From the NCBI GenBank assembly GCA_029263115.1, contig JAJCYC010000080.1, positions 1 through 36,755 of the forward strand: a DNA stretch of 36,755 bases, read 5' to 3'. Shown here piece by piece: positions 21,026 to 29,258 of this stretch. Source of the stretch: Pseudonocardia sp. Its GTDB lineage: Bacteria; Actinomycetota; Actinomycetes; Mycobacteriales; Pseudonocardiaceae. Positions within the stretch are counted from its first letter, which is position 1. Each line of letters opens with the position of its first letter. The notes under the pieces are model-generated. The model was given only the letters and a program-made list of their open reading frames with translations. It had not been told where the DNA came from and did not search any database. The position numbers and the translations under genes were made by a program.

Positions 21026-21880
21026 ATGACGACACCGGAACCCCCGGAAAGCCCCGGAGATCGCCCGGCCCAGCCCGCGCCGCCCGGCGCCCGGGGCGAC
21101 GACCAACCGACCGCCCGGTTTACCCAGCCGGCCCAGCCGCCGGCCGGCCGCGGTTCGCGCTGGACGCCTCGTCGACGGTGGCTGGCGGCCGGGGTGGGAG
21201 TGCTGGTCCTGGTCGTGGTCGGCGCCGCGCTGTTCGGCATCGCCCGCCACCGTGACGGTGACGGCAGGTGGGGCGAGCGGCACTGGGGCGAGGGACGCGG
21301 CTCGGACCGGGTGGCGTTCCAGGACGGGTTCGAGGAGGACGGCCTGTTGTTCGGCGGAGGACCAGTGGGACACATGGGGCCCGGTGAGCCCGGGACGGGG
21401 CCCGGCGGTCCGCGCGGGGATGGCGGGGACGGCTCCGGCCGGCACGGCGGTCCGCGCGGGTTGGCGAACACCGCCGCGATCACCGGCTCGGTGGTGTCGG
21501 TGGCCCCGGACAACCTGGTGGTCGCCGCCGACGGCGCCGGCCAGGTGACCATCCCGACCAACGACCGCACCCGGGTGCGCGGCGCCGGCAACGGCCTGAC
21601 CGGCCTGCAGCCCGGGCAGCGGGTCGTGGTGCGGGTCGGTGGCGACGGGTCGGCGGTGGCCGTGCTGGTGCCGGTGGCGCGGGCCGCCGGGACGATCACC
21701 GCGCTGGACGGCGACCGGGCCACCCTGGTGCGGCCGAACGGGTTGACCGAGGTGATCGACATCGTCGCGGTCAACCCGAAGCCGACGGTCGGGGACCTCG
21801 TCGCGGTCAGCGGCGCGCCGGCGGAGAACGGTGGCGTGTTGAAGGCCGACCAGCTGCGGGTCCTGCCCAAGGCGAGCTGA
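21026..21880 (+). CDS. Single-TM membrane protein with DUF5666-like extracytoplasmic beta domains
   Basis: A 284-residue protein. The Pro-rich cytoplasmic N-terminus is followed by one TM at about 53-73 ('WLAAGVGVLVLVVVGAALFGI') and a Gly/Asp/Arg/His-rich linker. Two OB-like repeats follow, each about 55-60 residues: 'AITGSVVSVAPDNLVVAADG' with 'RVVVRVG', and 'AAGTITALDGDRATLVRPNG' with 'VGDLVAVSG'. This is the DUF5666 pattern. RBS AAAGGGAG lies 5 nt before ATG 21026, so the start is secure. It is divergent from a two-component pair and likely controlled by it, as often seen for such envelope proteins. No enzymatic role can be claimed. Confidence 0.75.
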   Translation: MTTPEPPESPGDRPAQPAPPGARGDDQPTARFTQPAQPPAGRGSRWTPRRRWLAAGVGVLVLVVVGAALFGIARHRDGDGRWGERHWGEGRGSDRVAFQDGFEEDGLLFGGGPVGHMGPGEPGTGPGGPRGDGGDGSGRHGGPRGLANTAAITGSVVSVAPDNLVVAADGAGQVTIPTNDRTRVRGAGNGLTGLQPGQRVVVRVGGDGSAVAVLVPVARAAGTITALDGDRATLVRPNGLTEVIDIVAVNPKPTVGDLVAVSGAPAENGGVLKADQLRVLPKAS

Positions 21881-21890
21881 GACTCGACGT

Positions 21891-21944
21891 GCGACCCGAG
21901 GGTCGCGCACCGTCACCCGTCGAAGGCATTACCGTCCGGTGACG
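21891..21944. terminator. Candidate terminator hairpins after the DUF5666-like gene
   Basis: Arms GCGACCC and GGGTCGC (21891-21906) are separated by only 2 nt. A second pair, CGTCACC/GGTGACG (21911-21917 and 21938-21944), follows. There is no T-tract, so the role is tentative. Confidence 0.35.
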
Positions 21945-21996
21945 CGCGGCACCGGGCTGTGGCCCGCGCGCCGCCGCGGCTGAGAGGTCAGGAGGT

Positions 21997-22002
21997 TAGG
22001 GT
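21997..22002 (+). promoter_or_regulatory. -10-like box for a leaderless start of the first M16 gene
   Basis: TAGGGT (TANNNT) ends 6 nt before GTG 22009. GGAGG at 21991 is too far from the GTG (13 nt) to be a normal ribosome-binding site, which favours a leaderless transcript. Confidence 0.45.
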
Positions 22003-22008
22003 CGTCAG

Positions 22009-23373
22009 GTGTCCGTCATACCTGCCCGAGCTTCGAGCGCCACCGCACCGAGCACCACCGACCTGCCCGCACTGCACCGACTGACCTTGCCGAACGGTCT
22101 GCGGGTGCTGCTCGCGCCCGACCCGAGCACCCCGGTGGTGGCGGTGTCGGTGCACGTCGACGTGGGCTTCCGGTCCGAGCCCGAGGGGCGCACCGGGTTC
22201 GCGCACCTGTTCGAGCACCTGATGTTCCAGGGCAGCGAGAGCCTGGAGAAGCTGGCCCACTTCCGGCACGTGCAGGGCTCCGGCGGGGTGTTCAACGGCT
22301 CCACCCACCCGGACTACACCGACTACTTCGAGGTGCTGCCCTCGGCCGCGCTGGAGCGGGCGCTGTTCCTGGAGGCCGACCGGCTGCGCGCCCCGATGCT
22401 GACCGAGGAGAACCTGCGCAACCAGGTAGACGTGGTCAAGGAGGAGATCCGGCTCAACGTGCTGAGCCGGCCCTACGGCGGGTTCCCGTGGATCCTGCTG
22501 CCCCCGGTGCTCTACGACACGTTCCCCAACGCGCACAACGGCTACGGTGACTTCTCCGAGCTGGAGCAGGCCGGCCTGGACGACGCCGCCGCGTTCTTCG
22601 ACGCCTACTACGCCCCGGGCAACGCGGTGCTCACCGTGGCCGGCGACCTCGACATCGAGGCGACCACCCGGCTGGTGGAGAAGCACTTTGGCGACATCCC
22701 GGCCCGGGCCACCCCGGCCCGGCCGTCGTTCGCCGAGCCGATCCCGACGGTTGAGCGCAGCCGGACCGTGCCCGACGCGCACGCTCCGATGCCGGCCCTG
22801 GCGCTGGGCTACCGGCTGCCCGACCCGTCGCGCGACCTCGACGGCTACCTGGCGCACACCCTGCTGGGCTCGGTGCTGACCGACGGCGAGGCGGCGCGGC
22901 TGCAGCAGCGGCTGGTCTACGGCGACGGAATCGTCACGGATGTATCGGCCGGCTGCGGGCTGTTCGGCTCGCCGCTGGATGCCCGCGACCCGGACACGTT
23001 CACCGTCACCGCCGTGCACCCGGCCGGCGTCGAGGCGGCCCAGGTGATCCGGGCGGTGGACGAGGAGCTGGACCGGTTGGCCGGCGTCGGGCCGGACGGC
23101 GCCGAGCTGTCCCGGATCGCCGCTCGCTGGGCGTCCTCGCTCTACCACGAGCACGACCGGGTGATGAGTCGAACGCTGGCCCTGGGGTCTCGCGAGCTGC
23201 TCTACGGCCGGGCCGAACTGGCCGTGGAGCTGCCGCGTCGGCTGGCGGAGATCACCCCGGCCCAGGTGGCGCGGGCCGCCGCGACCCTGCGAGACCAGGG
23301 CCGCGCGGTGCTGGTCGTCGAGCCCGGCACCGGTGAGGACCCGAACCCGGACGCGAACGAGGAGCAGCAGTGA
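22009..23373 (+). CDS. M16-family zinc metallopeptidase, catalytic subunit
   Basis: A 454-residue pitrilysin/processing-peptidase-like protease. The inverted zinc motif HxxEH is 'HLFEH' at 66-70, and the third zinc ligand is a Glu in 'VVKEEIRLN' near 145, 75 residues later as expected. The early motif 'LPNGLRVLLAPDPSTPVVAV' and the second-half 'GDLDIEATTRLVEKHFGDI' are typical of M16B. It has no signal peptide, so it is cytoplasmic. The next gene encodes an M16 partner without the zinc motif and overlaps by GTGA, so the active form is probably a heterodimer. Peptide degradation is the family role; the substrate is unknown. GTG 22009 is chosen because of the -10 box just upstream. Confidence 0.92.
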   Translation: MSVIPARASSATAPSTTDLPALHRLTLPNGLRVLLAPDPSTPVVAVSVHVDVGFRSEPEGRTGFAHLFEHLMFQGSESLEKLAHFRHVQGSGGVFNGSTHPDYTDYFEVLPSAALERALFLEADRLRAPMLTEENLRNQVDVVKEEIRLNVLSRPYGGFPWILLPPVLYDTFPNAHNGYGDFSELEQAGLDDAAAFFDAYYAPGNAVLTVAGDLDIEATTRLVEKHFGDIPARATPARPSFAEPIPTVERSRTVPDAHAPMPALALGYRLPDPSRDLDGYLAHTLLGSVLTDGEAARLQQRLVYGDGIVTDVSAGCGLFGSPLDARDPDTFTVTAVHPAGVEAAQVIRAVDEELDRLAGVGPDGAELSRIAARWASSLYHEHDRVMSRTLALGSRELLYGRAELAVELPRRLAEITPAQVARAAATLRDQGRAVLVVEPGTGEDPNPDANEEQQ

Positions 23374-24749
23374 CCGCCACCGCCATCCGGACCCACCGGG
23401 ACGCCGCGCAGATCGGGCGCACCGAGACCGGTCCCCGGCCGCTGCCGCCGCTCGGCTCTGCCCGGGCGGCCGCCGAGCTCGAACTGGTGGAGCGCACCCT
23501 GCCCTCCGGGCTGCGGGTGATCGCGGTCGCCCGGCGCACCGTGCCGACGGTGGAGCTGCGGCTGCGCATCCCGTTCGCCGGCGAGGAGGACACCCGCGCC
23601 GCCCGCGCGGAGATGCTGGCCTCCACGCTGCTGTCCGGCACCGCCCGGCGCGACCGGGTGGCCATCGACGACGAGCTGGCCGCGATCGGCGGGGAGCTGG
23701 GCGCCGGGGTCGACCCGGAGCGGCTGCTGATCTCCGGCAGCGGGCTGGCCGCCGGACTGCCCACGCTGCTGGACGTGCTGGCCGACCTGCTCGTCGCGGC
23801 CGGATACCCGGACGCGGAGTTCGGCCGCGAGCGGGAGCGGCTGGTCGAGCGGATCGCGGTGGCCCGGTCGCAGCCTCGCACGGTGGCCAGGGAGGCGCTG
23901 CAGCGGCGCCGCTACGGCAACCACCCGGTCACCCGGGAGCTGCCCGACGCTTCAGATGTGACAGCTGTCACGTCCGGCGACGTGCGGCAGCTGCACGCGA
24001 CGGCGGTGCTGCCGGCCGGTTCGACCCTGGTCCTGGTCGGCGACGTCGACCCGGAGCGGGCGATCACGCTGGTCGGCGAGGCACTCGGTGGCTGGTCACC
24101 GCCCGGCACCGCAAGCGAGCTGCCCCCGCTGCCCGCGCTCACCGGGCGCGACCTGCTGCTGGTGCACCGCCCGGGCGCGGTGCAGTCGCAGCTGCGCCTG
24201 TCCGCCGGGGCGGTGGGCCGCACCGACCCGCGTTACCCGGCGCTGCAGCTGGCCAACCTGGTGCTCGGCGGTTACTTCTCCTCACGGCTGGTGGAGAACC
24301 TGCGCGAGGACAAGGGCTACACCTACTCGGCCTACTCGCTGATGGAGTTCAGCCCTTCCGGGGCGGCGTTGCTGGTGGAGACCGACGTGACCACCGACGT
24401 GACGGCCGCGGCCGTGTTGGAGACGCGCTACGAGCTGGCCCGGTTGTCCGCCGTGCCACCCACCGCCGCCGAACTGGACTCGGCGCGCAACTACGCGATC
24501 GGCTCGCTGCTGATCTCGCTGGACAGCCAACCCGGGCTCGCCTCGATGCTGTCCGCGCTGGCCGGGGTGGGGCTGAACGAGGCGTGGCTGCGCGGGCACC
24601 CGGCCCGGCTGGCGGCGGTCACCCCTGAACAGGTGGCGGATGCCGCAGCCGAGTTCTTCACCCCGACCGCGTTCACCGGGGTGGTGGTCGGTGACGCGGA
24701 CGTGGTGGGGTCCCGGTTGCGGGCGCTCGGCGGGATCGAGCTGCCGTGA
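23370..24749 (+). CDS. M16-family non-catalytic partner subunit
   Basis: A 459-residue M16 homologue. The N-terminal half aligns with the fold ('LPSGLRVIAVARRTVPTVEL'), but where HxxEH is expected it reads 'MLASTLLSGTARRD', so it cannot bind zinc. The C-terminal half is well kept: 'LVLVGDVDPERAITLV', 'AVQSQLRLSAGA' and 'LGGYFSSRLVENLREDKGYTYSAYS'. The last segment holds the substrate-binding R/Y pair that inactive subunits supply in heterodimeric M16B enzymes. It starts at GTG 23370 overlapping the previous stop and ends overlapping nudC. The first 45 residues are an unstructured extension. Confidence 0.9.
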   Translation: MTATAIRTHRDAAQIGRTETGPRPLPPLGSARAAAELELVERTLPSGLRVIAVARRTVPTVELRLRIPFAGEEDTRAARAEMLASTLLSGTARRDRVAIDDELAAIGGELGAGVDPERLLISGSGLAAGLPTLLDVLADLLVAAGYPDAEFGRERERLVERIAVARSQPRTVAREALQRRRYGNHPVTRELPDASDVTAVTSGDVRQLHATAVLPAGSTLVLVGDVDPERAITLVGEALGGWSPPGTASELPPLPALTGRDLLLVHRPGAVQSQLRLSAGAVGRTDPRYPALQLANLVLGGYFSSRLVENLREDKGYTYSAYSLMEFSPSGAALLVETDVTTDVTAAAVLETRYELARLSAVPPTAAELDSARNYAIGSLLISLDSQPGLASMLSALAGVGLNEAWLRGHPARLAAVTPEQVADAAAEFFTPTAFTGVVVGDADVVGSRLRALGGIELP

Positions 24750-25807
24750 GTCCGTTCGGTCGCGCGGGCGGCCCGATGACGTTCGAGCTGGTGGACCCGC
24801 CCCGGCTGTCCCGCTCGACGGTCGACCGCGCCGAGCCGCTGCGCACCGACACCGCCCGGCTGGCCGAGGGCTGGTCGAAGGCCCGGATGCTGGTCGTCGA
24901 CGAGCAGGGCCGCTGCCCGGTCCGGCCGGGTGCCGGGGCCGAGTACGAGGTCGTGACCAGGCCGGCCGTCGAGTTCGGCGCCGCCACGCCGCCGGAGGCC
25001 GTGCTGCTGGGCGAGCACGAGGGCGTCGCCTACTGGACGGTGCGCGGGCGGCCGTCGCTGGTCGCCGAGAGTAGCGCCAGCGGAACGAGCATCGGCACGG
25101 CCGACGATCCGTCACCGAGAGTAGCGCTAGCGGAACGAGCATCGGTGCAGTGGCGGGACCTGCGCGCCCGGGGCGGCGACCTGGACGCCACCAGCGCCGG
25201 ACTGGTGACCACCGCGGTCGCCGCGCTGTCCTGGCACGACGGCGCCGGGCACTGCGCCAACTGCGGCGCCGCCACCGAGCGGCGCAACGCCGGGTGGATG
25301 CGGCACTGCCCGAGCTGCGGCCGCGAGGAGTACCCGCGCACCGACCCGGCGGTGATCTGCCTGGTGCACGACGGCGGCACCGGCGGATCGGCGAAGGTGC
25401 TGCTGGCCCGCCAGCCGGTGTGGCCGCCGGGGCGCTACTCGGTGCTGGCCGGGTTCGTCGAGGCCGGCGAGTCCCTGGAGGCGTGCGTGCGCCGGGAGGT
25501 CGAGGAGGAGGTCGGGCTGGTGGTGTCCGATGTCCGGTACCTGGGCAGCCAGGCCTGGCCGTTCCCGAGGTCGCTGATGATCGGCTTCTCGGCGGTGGCC
25601 GACGCGGACGCCCCGGTGCACCCGGCCGACGGCGAGATCGCCGAGGCGTTCTGGGTCACCCGCGACGAGCTGCGCGCCGGCCTCACCGATGGCGACTGGG
25701 GTGCCCGGCACGGCGAGCTGTTGCTGCCTCCGGCGGTGTCGATCGCCCGTACCATGCTCGATGCCTGGGCCGTGGCCGACCGGGGCGATGACTCGTCCGG
25801 TGAGTGA
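24746..25807 (+). CDS. nudC: NAD(H) pyrophosphatase / RNA deNADding-type Nudix hydrolase with zinc ribbon
   Basis: A 353-residue Nudix enzyme that cleaves NADH (and, in characterised NudC, NAD caps on RNA). The zinc ribbon 'CANCGA...CPSCG' is at about 170-192. The Nudix box G-x5-E-x7-REVEEEVG is complete at about 235-257. The NudC signature SQPWPFPxS reads SQAWPFPRS near 267-275. It is about 40 residues longer than the M. tuberculosis protein (313 aa from memory). Part of the excess is a 27-codon segment (25065-25145) made of two copies of a 31-bp repeat. GTG 24746 overlaps the preceding stop; ATG 24776 is an alternative. It is the last gene of the M16-M16-nudC operon. Confidence 0.92.
   Translation: MSPFGRAGGPMTFELVDPPRLSRSTVDRAEPLRTDTARLAEGWSKARMLVVDEQGRCPVRPGAGAEYEVVTRPAVEFGAATPPEAVLLGEHEGVAYWTVRGRPSLVAESSASGTSIGTADDPSPRVALAERASVQWRDLRARGGDLDATSAGLVTTAVAALSWHDGAGHCANCGAATERRNAGWMRHCPSCGREEYPRTDPAVICLVHDGGTGGSAKVLLARQPVWPPGRYSVLAGFVEAGESLEACVRREVEEEVGLVVSDVRYLGSQAWPFPRSLMIGFSAVADADAPVHPADGEIAEAFWVTRDELRAGLTDGDWGARHGELLLPPAVSIARTMLDAWAVADRGDDSSGE
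25065..25145 (+). repeat. Paired 31-bp direct repeat inside nudC
   Basis: Two 31-bp copies, 25065-25095 and 25115-25145, differ at one base (C/T in the middle) and are separated by 19 bp. Each begins CCGAGAGTAGCGC and ends GAGCATCGG. The period is 50 bp, so the copies are read in different frames ('ESSASGTSIG' and 'RVALAERAS'). The whole segment is 81 bp, exactly 27 codons, so its insertion would keep the frame of nudC. Confidence 0.85.
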
Positions 25808-25820
25808 CCCAGTCGATCTT

Positions 25821-25883
25821 GATCACGCTGAGTAGCTGAACTGCGGCTAAAGACAGCTCACTCGAGCTGTGTAAGCCGTGATC
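25821..25883. other. Structured intergenic element with nested inverted repeats
   Basis: Outer arms GATCACG (25821-25827) and CGTGATC (25877-25883) pair over 7 bp. Inside are two hairpins: TAGC/GCTA (25833-25849) and ACAGCT/AGCTGT (25853-25870, 6-nt loop). The result is a three-way junction of 63 nt between nudC and the next gene. It is less GC-rich than its surroundings. It may be a terminator, an operator or a structured RNA; no T-tract follows. Confidence 0.5.
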
Positions 25884-25921
25884 GGTTTCGCCGGGCCCGC
25901 CGGTTGGGCACCCTAGGTGTC

Positions 25922-26263
25922 ATGGCTCAGACTTCGAACACCGTGGCCGAGCTCGTCGAGGCGACCCGCCGGAGCGGAGACTGGCTCGACCTCCGCTCGC
26001 CGGAGAACGATGCGCCGGACACCGACGGGCGCTATCTGCGGTCGCTACGCGAGGTGGCCACCGGGGGTGCCCCCGAACCCGAGGTGATCGCTGCGGTCAA
26101 GCGGGCCCGCGCGGCCGGCTGGAGCTGGACGCCCATCGCCATCGTCCTGGACTCCAGCCGCGACGAGGCCATCCGCCGGTTCAGCCGGGCGGTCGGCCAC
26201 CCGTGCACCCGCCGTGCCGGGCCGCCCCGGGTGACCTCGATGCCCGGAACCGGCGTCTCCTAG
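25922..26263 (+). CDS. Small hypothetical protein
   Basis: A 113-residue protein I do not recognise. The N-terminal half is acidic ('VAELVEATRRSGDWLDLRSP', 'NDAPDTDGRYL'). The middle, 'EVIAAVKRARAAGWSWTPIAIVLDSSRDEAIRRFSR', looks like a helix-turn-helix, with two helices around 'GWSWTPIAIVLDSS' and a basic helix after it, so DNA binding is possible. ATG 25922 is the first plausible start; no clear ribosome-binding site is seen. It sits alone between the structured element and the convergent mycoredoxin gene. Confidence 0.6.
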   Translation: MAQTSNTVAELVEATRRSGDWLDLRSPENDAPDTDGRYLRSLREVATGGAPEPEVIAAVKRARAAGWSWTPIAIVLDSSRDEAIRRFSRAVGHPCTRRAGPPRVTSMPGTGVS

Positions 26264-26318
26264 AGCCTCGGGTCGACCGGCTCGGCCCCCAGCGCGAGCA
26301 CGCCGGCCGCCCGCGCTG

Positions 26319-26558
26319 TCAGGCGGCGAGCGTGGACCGTACCTGCCGGAACGACGGGTTGGTCGCCGTGCTGCCGTCCGGGAACATCACCGTGGGCACG
26401 GTCTGGTTGCCGCCGTTCACCTGCTGTACGAATGCTGCGGCCTCCGGGTCGCGGTCGATGTCGATCTCCCGGTAGGCGATGCCGGCCTCGTCGAGTTGCA
26501 GCTTCAGCCGACGGCAGTAGCCGCACCAGGTCGTCGAGTACACGGTCAGTTCGCTCAT
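26319..26558 (-). CDS. mrx1: Mycoredoxin (glutaredoxin-fold, CGYC active site)
   Basis: A 79-residue thioredoxin-fold oxidoreductase that, in the family, reduces mycothiol mixed disulfides. Active-site Cys12 and Cys15 lie in '[11 protein letters not shown]'. The cis-Pro is in '[12 protein letters not shown]' and the C-terminal helix '[11 protein letters not shown]' completes the fold. Length and motif match mycoredoxin-1, and so does its position divergent from uvrD2. Its presence implies that the host makes mycothiol, as actinobacteria do. The ATG at 26558 is the start. Confidence 0.92.
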   Translation of the reverse strand: MSELTVYSTTWCGYCRRLKLQLDEAGIAYREIDIDRDPEAAAFVQQVNGGNQTVPTVMFPDGSTATNPSFRQVRSTLAA

Positions 26559-26677
26559 GCCCGCTACAACGACCCGGCGGCCCGCCTGCTTCCGCGCCCG
26601 GCGACCCGCGGGTGGTGACCCGGGTCACGGCGGAGCCTTCCCGGCACGTGCGCGGCGTGGATGTCGTGCTCGGTTGG

Positions 26678-26683
26678 CAGAAT
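26678..26683 (+). promoter_or_regulatory. -10-like box for a leaderless start of uvrD2
   Basis: CAGAAT ends 6 nt before GTG 26690, matching the spacing of the other leaderless candidates in this window. It differs from TANNNT at the first base, so support is weaker. Confidence 0.35.
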
Positions 26684-26689
26684 GACCGG

Positions 26690-28735
26690 GTGCGGGAACC
26701 GACCACCGAGCTGGACGACGAGCAGCGCGCTGCGGTCACCGCCCCGCGCGGGCCGGTGTGCGTGCTGGCCGGCGCAGGCACCGGGAAGACCCGCACGATC
26801 ACCCGGCGGATCGCGCATCTGGTGCAGGCCGGGCACGTCGCTCCCGGGCAGGTGCTCGCGGTCACCTTCACCGCCCGGGCGGCCGGCGAGCTGCGCACCC
26901 GACTGCGGGTGCTGGGAGTGGGTGGTGTCCAGGCCCGTACGTTCCATGCTGCGGCCCTGCGCCAGCTGCGCTACTTCTGGCCGAGGGTGGTCGGCGACCA
27001 GCAGTGGGAGCTGCTGGAACACAAGGTGCGCGCGGTGGGTCAGGCCGCGCACCGGGTCGGCGCGGACACCAACTCGGAGTCGTTGCGCGACCTGGCCGGC
27101 GAGATCGAGTGGGCCAAGTCCAGCCTGATCGCCCCGGCGGACTACCCGCGCGAGGTGGCCCGGTTGCGCCGGGAGACGCCGGCCGCGGCCGAGCTGGTGG
27201 CAGCGGTCTACACCGGCTACGAGGAGCTCAAGACGACGAGCCGGCTGCTGGATTTCGACGACCTGCTGCTGCACACCGCGGCCGCGCTGGAGACGAACGC
27301 GGAGGTCGCCCACGAGTTCCATGAGCGTTACCGCTGCTTCGTGGTGGACGAGTACCAGGACGTCACGCCGCTGCAGCAACGGCTGCTGGACGCCTGGCTG
27401 GGCCGGCGCGACGACCTCACCGTGGTCGGCGACGCCAACCAGACGATCTACACCTTCGCCGGCGCGACGCCGCGCTACCTGCTCGACTTCTCCCGCCGGT
27501 TCCCCGAGGCGGCGGTGGTGCGGCTGCAGCGCGACTACCGCTCCACCCCGCAGGTGGTGTCCTGCGCGAACAAGGTGATCTCCGCTGCCCGCGGCCAATC
27601 GGCGGGCACCCGGCTGAAGCTGGTCGGGCAGCTCGCCGGGGGACCGGAGCCGACCTACCGCGAGTACGACGACGAACCCGCGGAAGCAAGCGCGGTGGCG
27701 GGCGCCATCAGGCGGATGATCGCCGACGGCACCCCGGCCAGCGAGATCGCGGTGCTGTTCCGGGTGAACGCGCAGTCCGAGGTCTACGAGCGGACGCTGG
27801 ACGAGGTCGGGGTGGCCTTCCAGGTACGCGGCGGGGAGCGGTTCTTCAGCCGCCAGGAGGTGCGCCAGGCGATGCTCGCGCTACGCGCCGCCGCATCGGG
27901 CGGGGCCGCGCACGAGCTGGTCGACTCCGTCCGGGAGGCGCTGGCGCCGCTGGGGCTGACCGCCGAGCCGGCTGCCGGCACTGCGGGCCGGCAGCGGTGG
28001 GAGTCGCTGCGCGCGCTCGTCGGGTTGGCCGAGGAGCTGCGCGAGGTCGATCCCGCCGCCGACCTGGCCCGGTTCGCCGCCGAGCTGGCAACCCGGGCGG
28101 AGGCGTCGCACCCGCCGACCGTGCAGGGCGTCACGCTCGCCTCGCTGCACGCGGCCAAGGGCCTGGAGTGGGACGTGGTGTTCCTGGTCGGCCTGGTCGA
28201 CGGCACCCTGCCGATCCAGCACGCGGACGGTGACGACGCCAAGATCGAAGAGGAACGCCGGCTGCTCTACGTCGGCGTCACCCGCGCCCGGCGGCAGCTG
28301 GCGCTGTCCTGGGCGTTGTCCCGCGCGGCGGGCGGGCGCAAGCACCGGCGGCGCAGCCGGTTTCTGTACGGGCTGATCCCGGACGACCATCCGGCGGCGC
28401 GGGTGCCCGCCGGTCGCGGCGGGGTCAAGCCGCGCTGTCGGGTGTGCGGTTCGCCGCTGCTCGGGGTCGACGCGCTGAAACTGCGGCGCTGCCCGGACTG
28501 CCCGGCCGATCTCGACGTCGAACTACTCGAACGGCTGAGGTCCTGGCGCAGCGCCACCGCGAAGCAGCAGCAGGTGCCCACCTATGTGGTGTTCACCGAT
28601 GCCACCCTCACCGCCATCGCCGAGCACCGCCCGGCCGACGCCGCCGCGCTGGTCGACATCCCCGGGATCGGCGCCCGCAAGCTCGACCGGTACGGCCCCG
28701 ACGTGCTCGCGCTGGTCGCGGCCCCGCCCGACTGA
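26690..28735 (+). CDS. uvrD2: UvrD2-type SF1 DNA helicase with tetracysteine motif and HRDC domain
   Basis: A 681-residue 3'-5' helicase. Walker A is '[12 protein letters not shown]' at about 25-35; motif II is '[14 protein letters not shown]' near 220; motif III is '[14 protein letters not shown]'; '[18 protein letters not shown]' and '[18 protein letters not shown]' complete the motor. A C-terminal tetracysteine motif (CRVCG...CPDCP, about 582-605) is followed by an HRDC domain (about 620-680: '[18 protein letters not shown]', '[13 protein letters not shown]'). This layout is specific to actinobacterial UvrD2, which is essential in mycobacteria. GTG 26690 fits the homology start; upstream in-frame sequence is unsupported. 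Confidence 0.93.
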   Translation: MREPTTELDDEQRAAVTAPRGPVCVLAGAGTGKTRTITRRIAHLVQAGHVAPGQVLAVTFTARAAGELRTRLRVLGVGGVQARTFHAAALRQLRYFWPRVVGDQQWELLEHKVRAVGQAAHRVGADTNSESLRDLAGEIEWAKSSLIAPADYPREVARLRRETPAAAELVAAVYTGYEELKTTSRLLDFDDLLLHTAAALETNAEVAHEFHERYRCFVVDEYQDVTPLQQRLLDAWLGRRDDLTVVGDANQTIYTFAGATPRYLLDFSRRFPEAAVVRLQRDYRSTPQVVSCANKVISAARGQSAGTRLKLVGQLAGGPEPTYREYDDEPAEASAVAGAIRRMIADGTPASEIAVLFRVNAQSEVYERTLDEVGVAFQVRGGERFFSRQEVRQAMLALRAAASGGAAHELVDSVREALAPLGLTAEPAAGTAGRQRWESLRALVGLAEELREVDPAADLARFAAELATRAEASHPPTVQGVTLASLHAAKGLEWDVVFLVGLVDGTLPIQHADGDDAKIEEERRLLYVGVTRARRQLALSWALSRAAGGRKHRRRSRFLYGLIPDDHPAARVPAGRGGVKPRCRVCGSPLLGVDALKLRRCPDCPADLDVELLERLRSWRSATAKQQQVPTYVVFTDATLTAIAEHRPADAAALVDIPGIGARKLDRYGPDVLALVAAPPD

Positions 28736-28806
28736 CCCGCCGGGTCGCCGAAGCCGGCTGCGGCGCCGGCCCGGTGTGCACTGATCGGGTGATCTCGGAA
28801 ACTCGC

Positions 28807-28835
28807 TTGCCCGGCAACAAGCGGCCTTCTAGTGT
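28807..28835 (+). promoter_or_regulatory. whiB7 promoter (-35 TTGCCC, 17-bp spacer, -10 TAGTGT)
   Basis: TTGCCC at 28807-28812 and TAGTGT at 28830-28835 are separated by exactly 17 bp. Just upstream is GGAAACT, a short A-rich patch where WhiB7-type promoters carry their AT-hook site. Transcription would start near 28842, giving a leader of about 415 nt before whiB7. Confidence 0.65.
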
Positions 28836-28844
28836 CATCAGCGT

Positions 28845-28901
28845 CCGGGTGGAACCACCCGGTGACGGGTTTCCGACGCGGTGTCGGCGCGGAGTCCGCG
28901 C
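28845..28901 (+). ncRNA. Structured 5' part of the whiB7 leader RNA
   Basis: The start of the leader folds into strong hairpins: CCGGGTGG/CCACCCGG (28845-28862), CCGAC/GTCGG shortly after it, and GCGCGGA/TCCGCGC (28887-28901). They precede the upstream ORF and may set ribosome access or pausing. The full leader runs from about 28842 to 29258. Confidence 0.5.
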
Positions 28902-28929
28902 ACGACGAGACCGGAAGGGGGTGGACCGA

Positions 28930-29112
28930 ATGACGATCATCGCGATCAATGGCGGCATCGGCCACCCGGTTCCCGGTAGCCCGGAACTCGGGTTCCTCGC
29001 GTGGCGAGTGCGGCCGGCGCAGGGGCCGAAGTCCGTCCTCAGTGGCCCGTTCGCGACCGATTACCCGATGACCAAGCACCCATACGTGTCCGCGTCGGAG
29101 CGATGCCCTTGA
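28930..29112 (+). CDS. Upstream ORF in the whiB7 leader (60 codons)
   Basis: Encodes a 60-residue peptide starting MTIIAINGG and ending SASERCP. A purine-rich site GGAAGGGGG lies 8 nt before the ATG, so it is very likely translated. An in-frame internal ATG at 29068 would give only 14 residues (MTKHPYVSASERCP), closer to the short leader peptides I recall for wblC in Streptomyces, but it has no ribosome-binding site. The stop codon lies inside a small palindrome (29107-29122) and about 33 nt before the intrinsic terminator. This suits ribosome-coupled attenuation, in which ribosome stalling by antibiotics or amino-acid shortage would favour read-through. The function is inferred from position. 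Confidence 0.7.
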   Translation: MTIIAINGGIGHPVPGSPELGFLAWRVRPAQGPKSVLSGPFATDYPMTKHPYVSASERCP

Positions 29113-29142
29113 CCTGTCAAGGATGCTCAGTCGGTTCTTCTC

Positions 29143-29185
29143 CGAAGGCCGCGGACCCGTATACGGGACCGCGGCCTTTGTGTTT
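29143..29185 (+). terminator. Intrinsic terminator / attenuator in the whiB7 leader
   Basis: Arms AAGGCCGCGG (29145-29154) and CCGCGGCCTT (29169-29178) pair over 10 bp. After an A-A mismatch they continue as CCCGTA/TACGGG around the loop. A T-rich run, TTTGTGTTTGT, follows. T-tailed terminators are rare in this GC-rich window. It lies 74 nt before whiB7, so it would stop leader transcription unless an alternative fold forms. Confidence 0.85.
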
Positions 29186-29258
29186 GTCCGGTCCGTTCCC
29201 TCGCTGGAGATCCCAGCGCAGATCCACCATCCGCACACGAATCCAGGAGGTAATCACC

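Noticed and set aside
25821-25883. tRNA gene suggested by a 7-bp closing stem and inner hairpins
   Set aside because: It is too short (63 nt), has only two inner arms, lacks a TTCGAAT-type T-loop and shows no 3' acceptor features.
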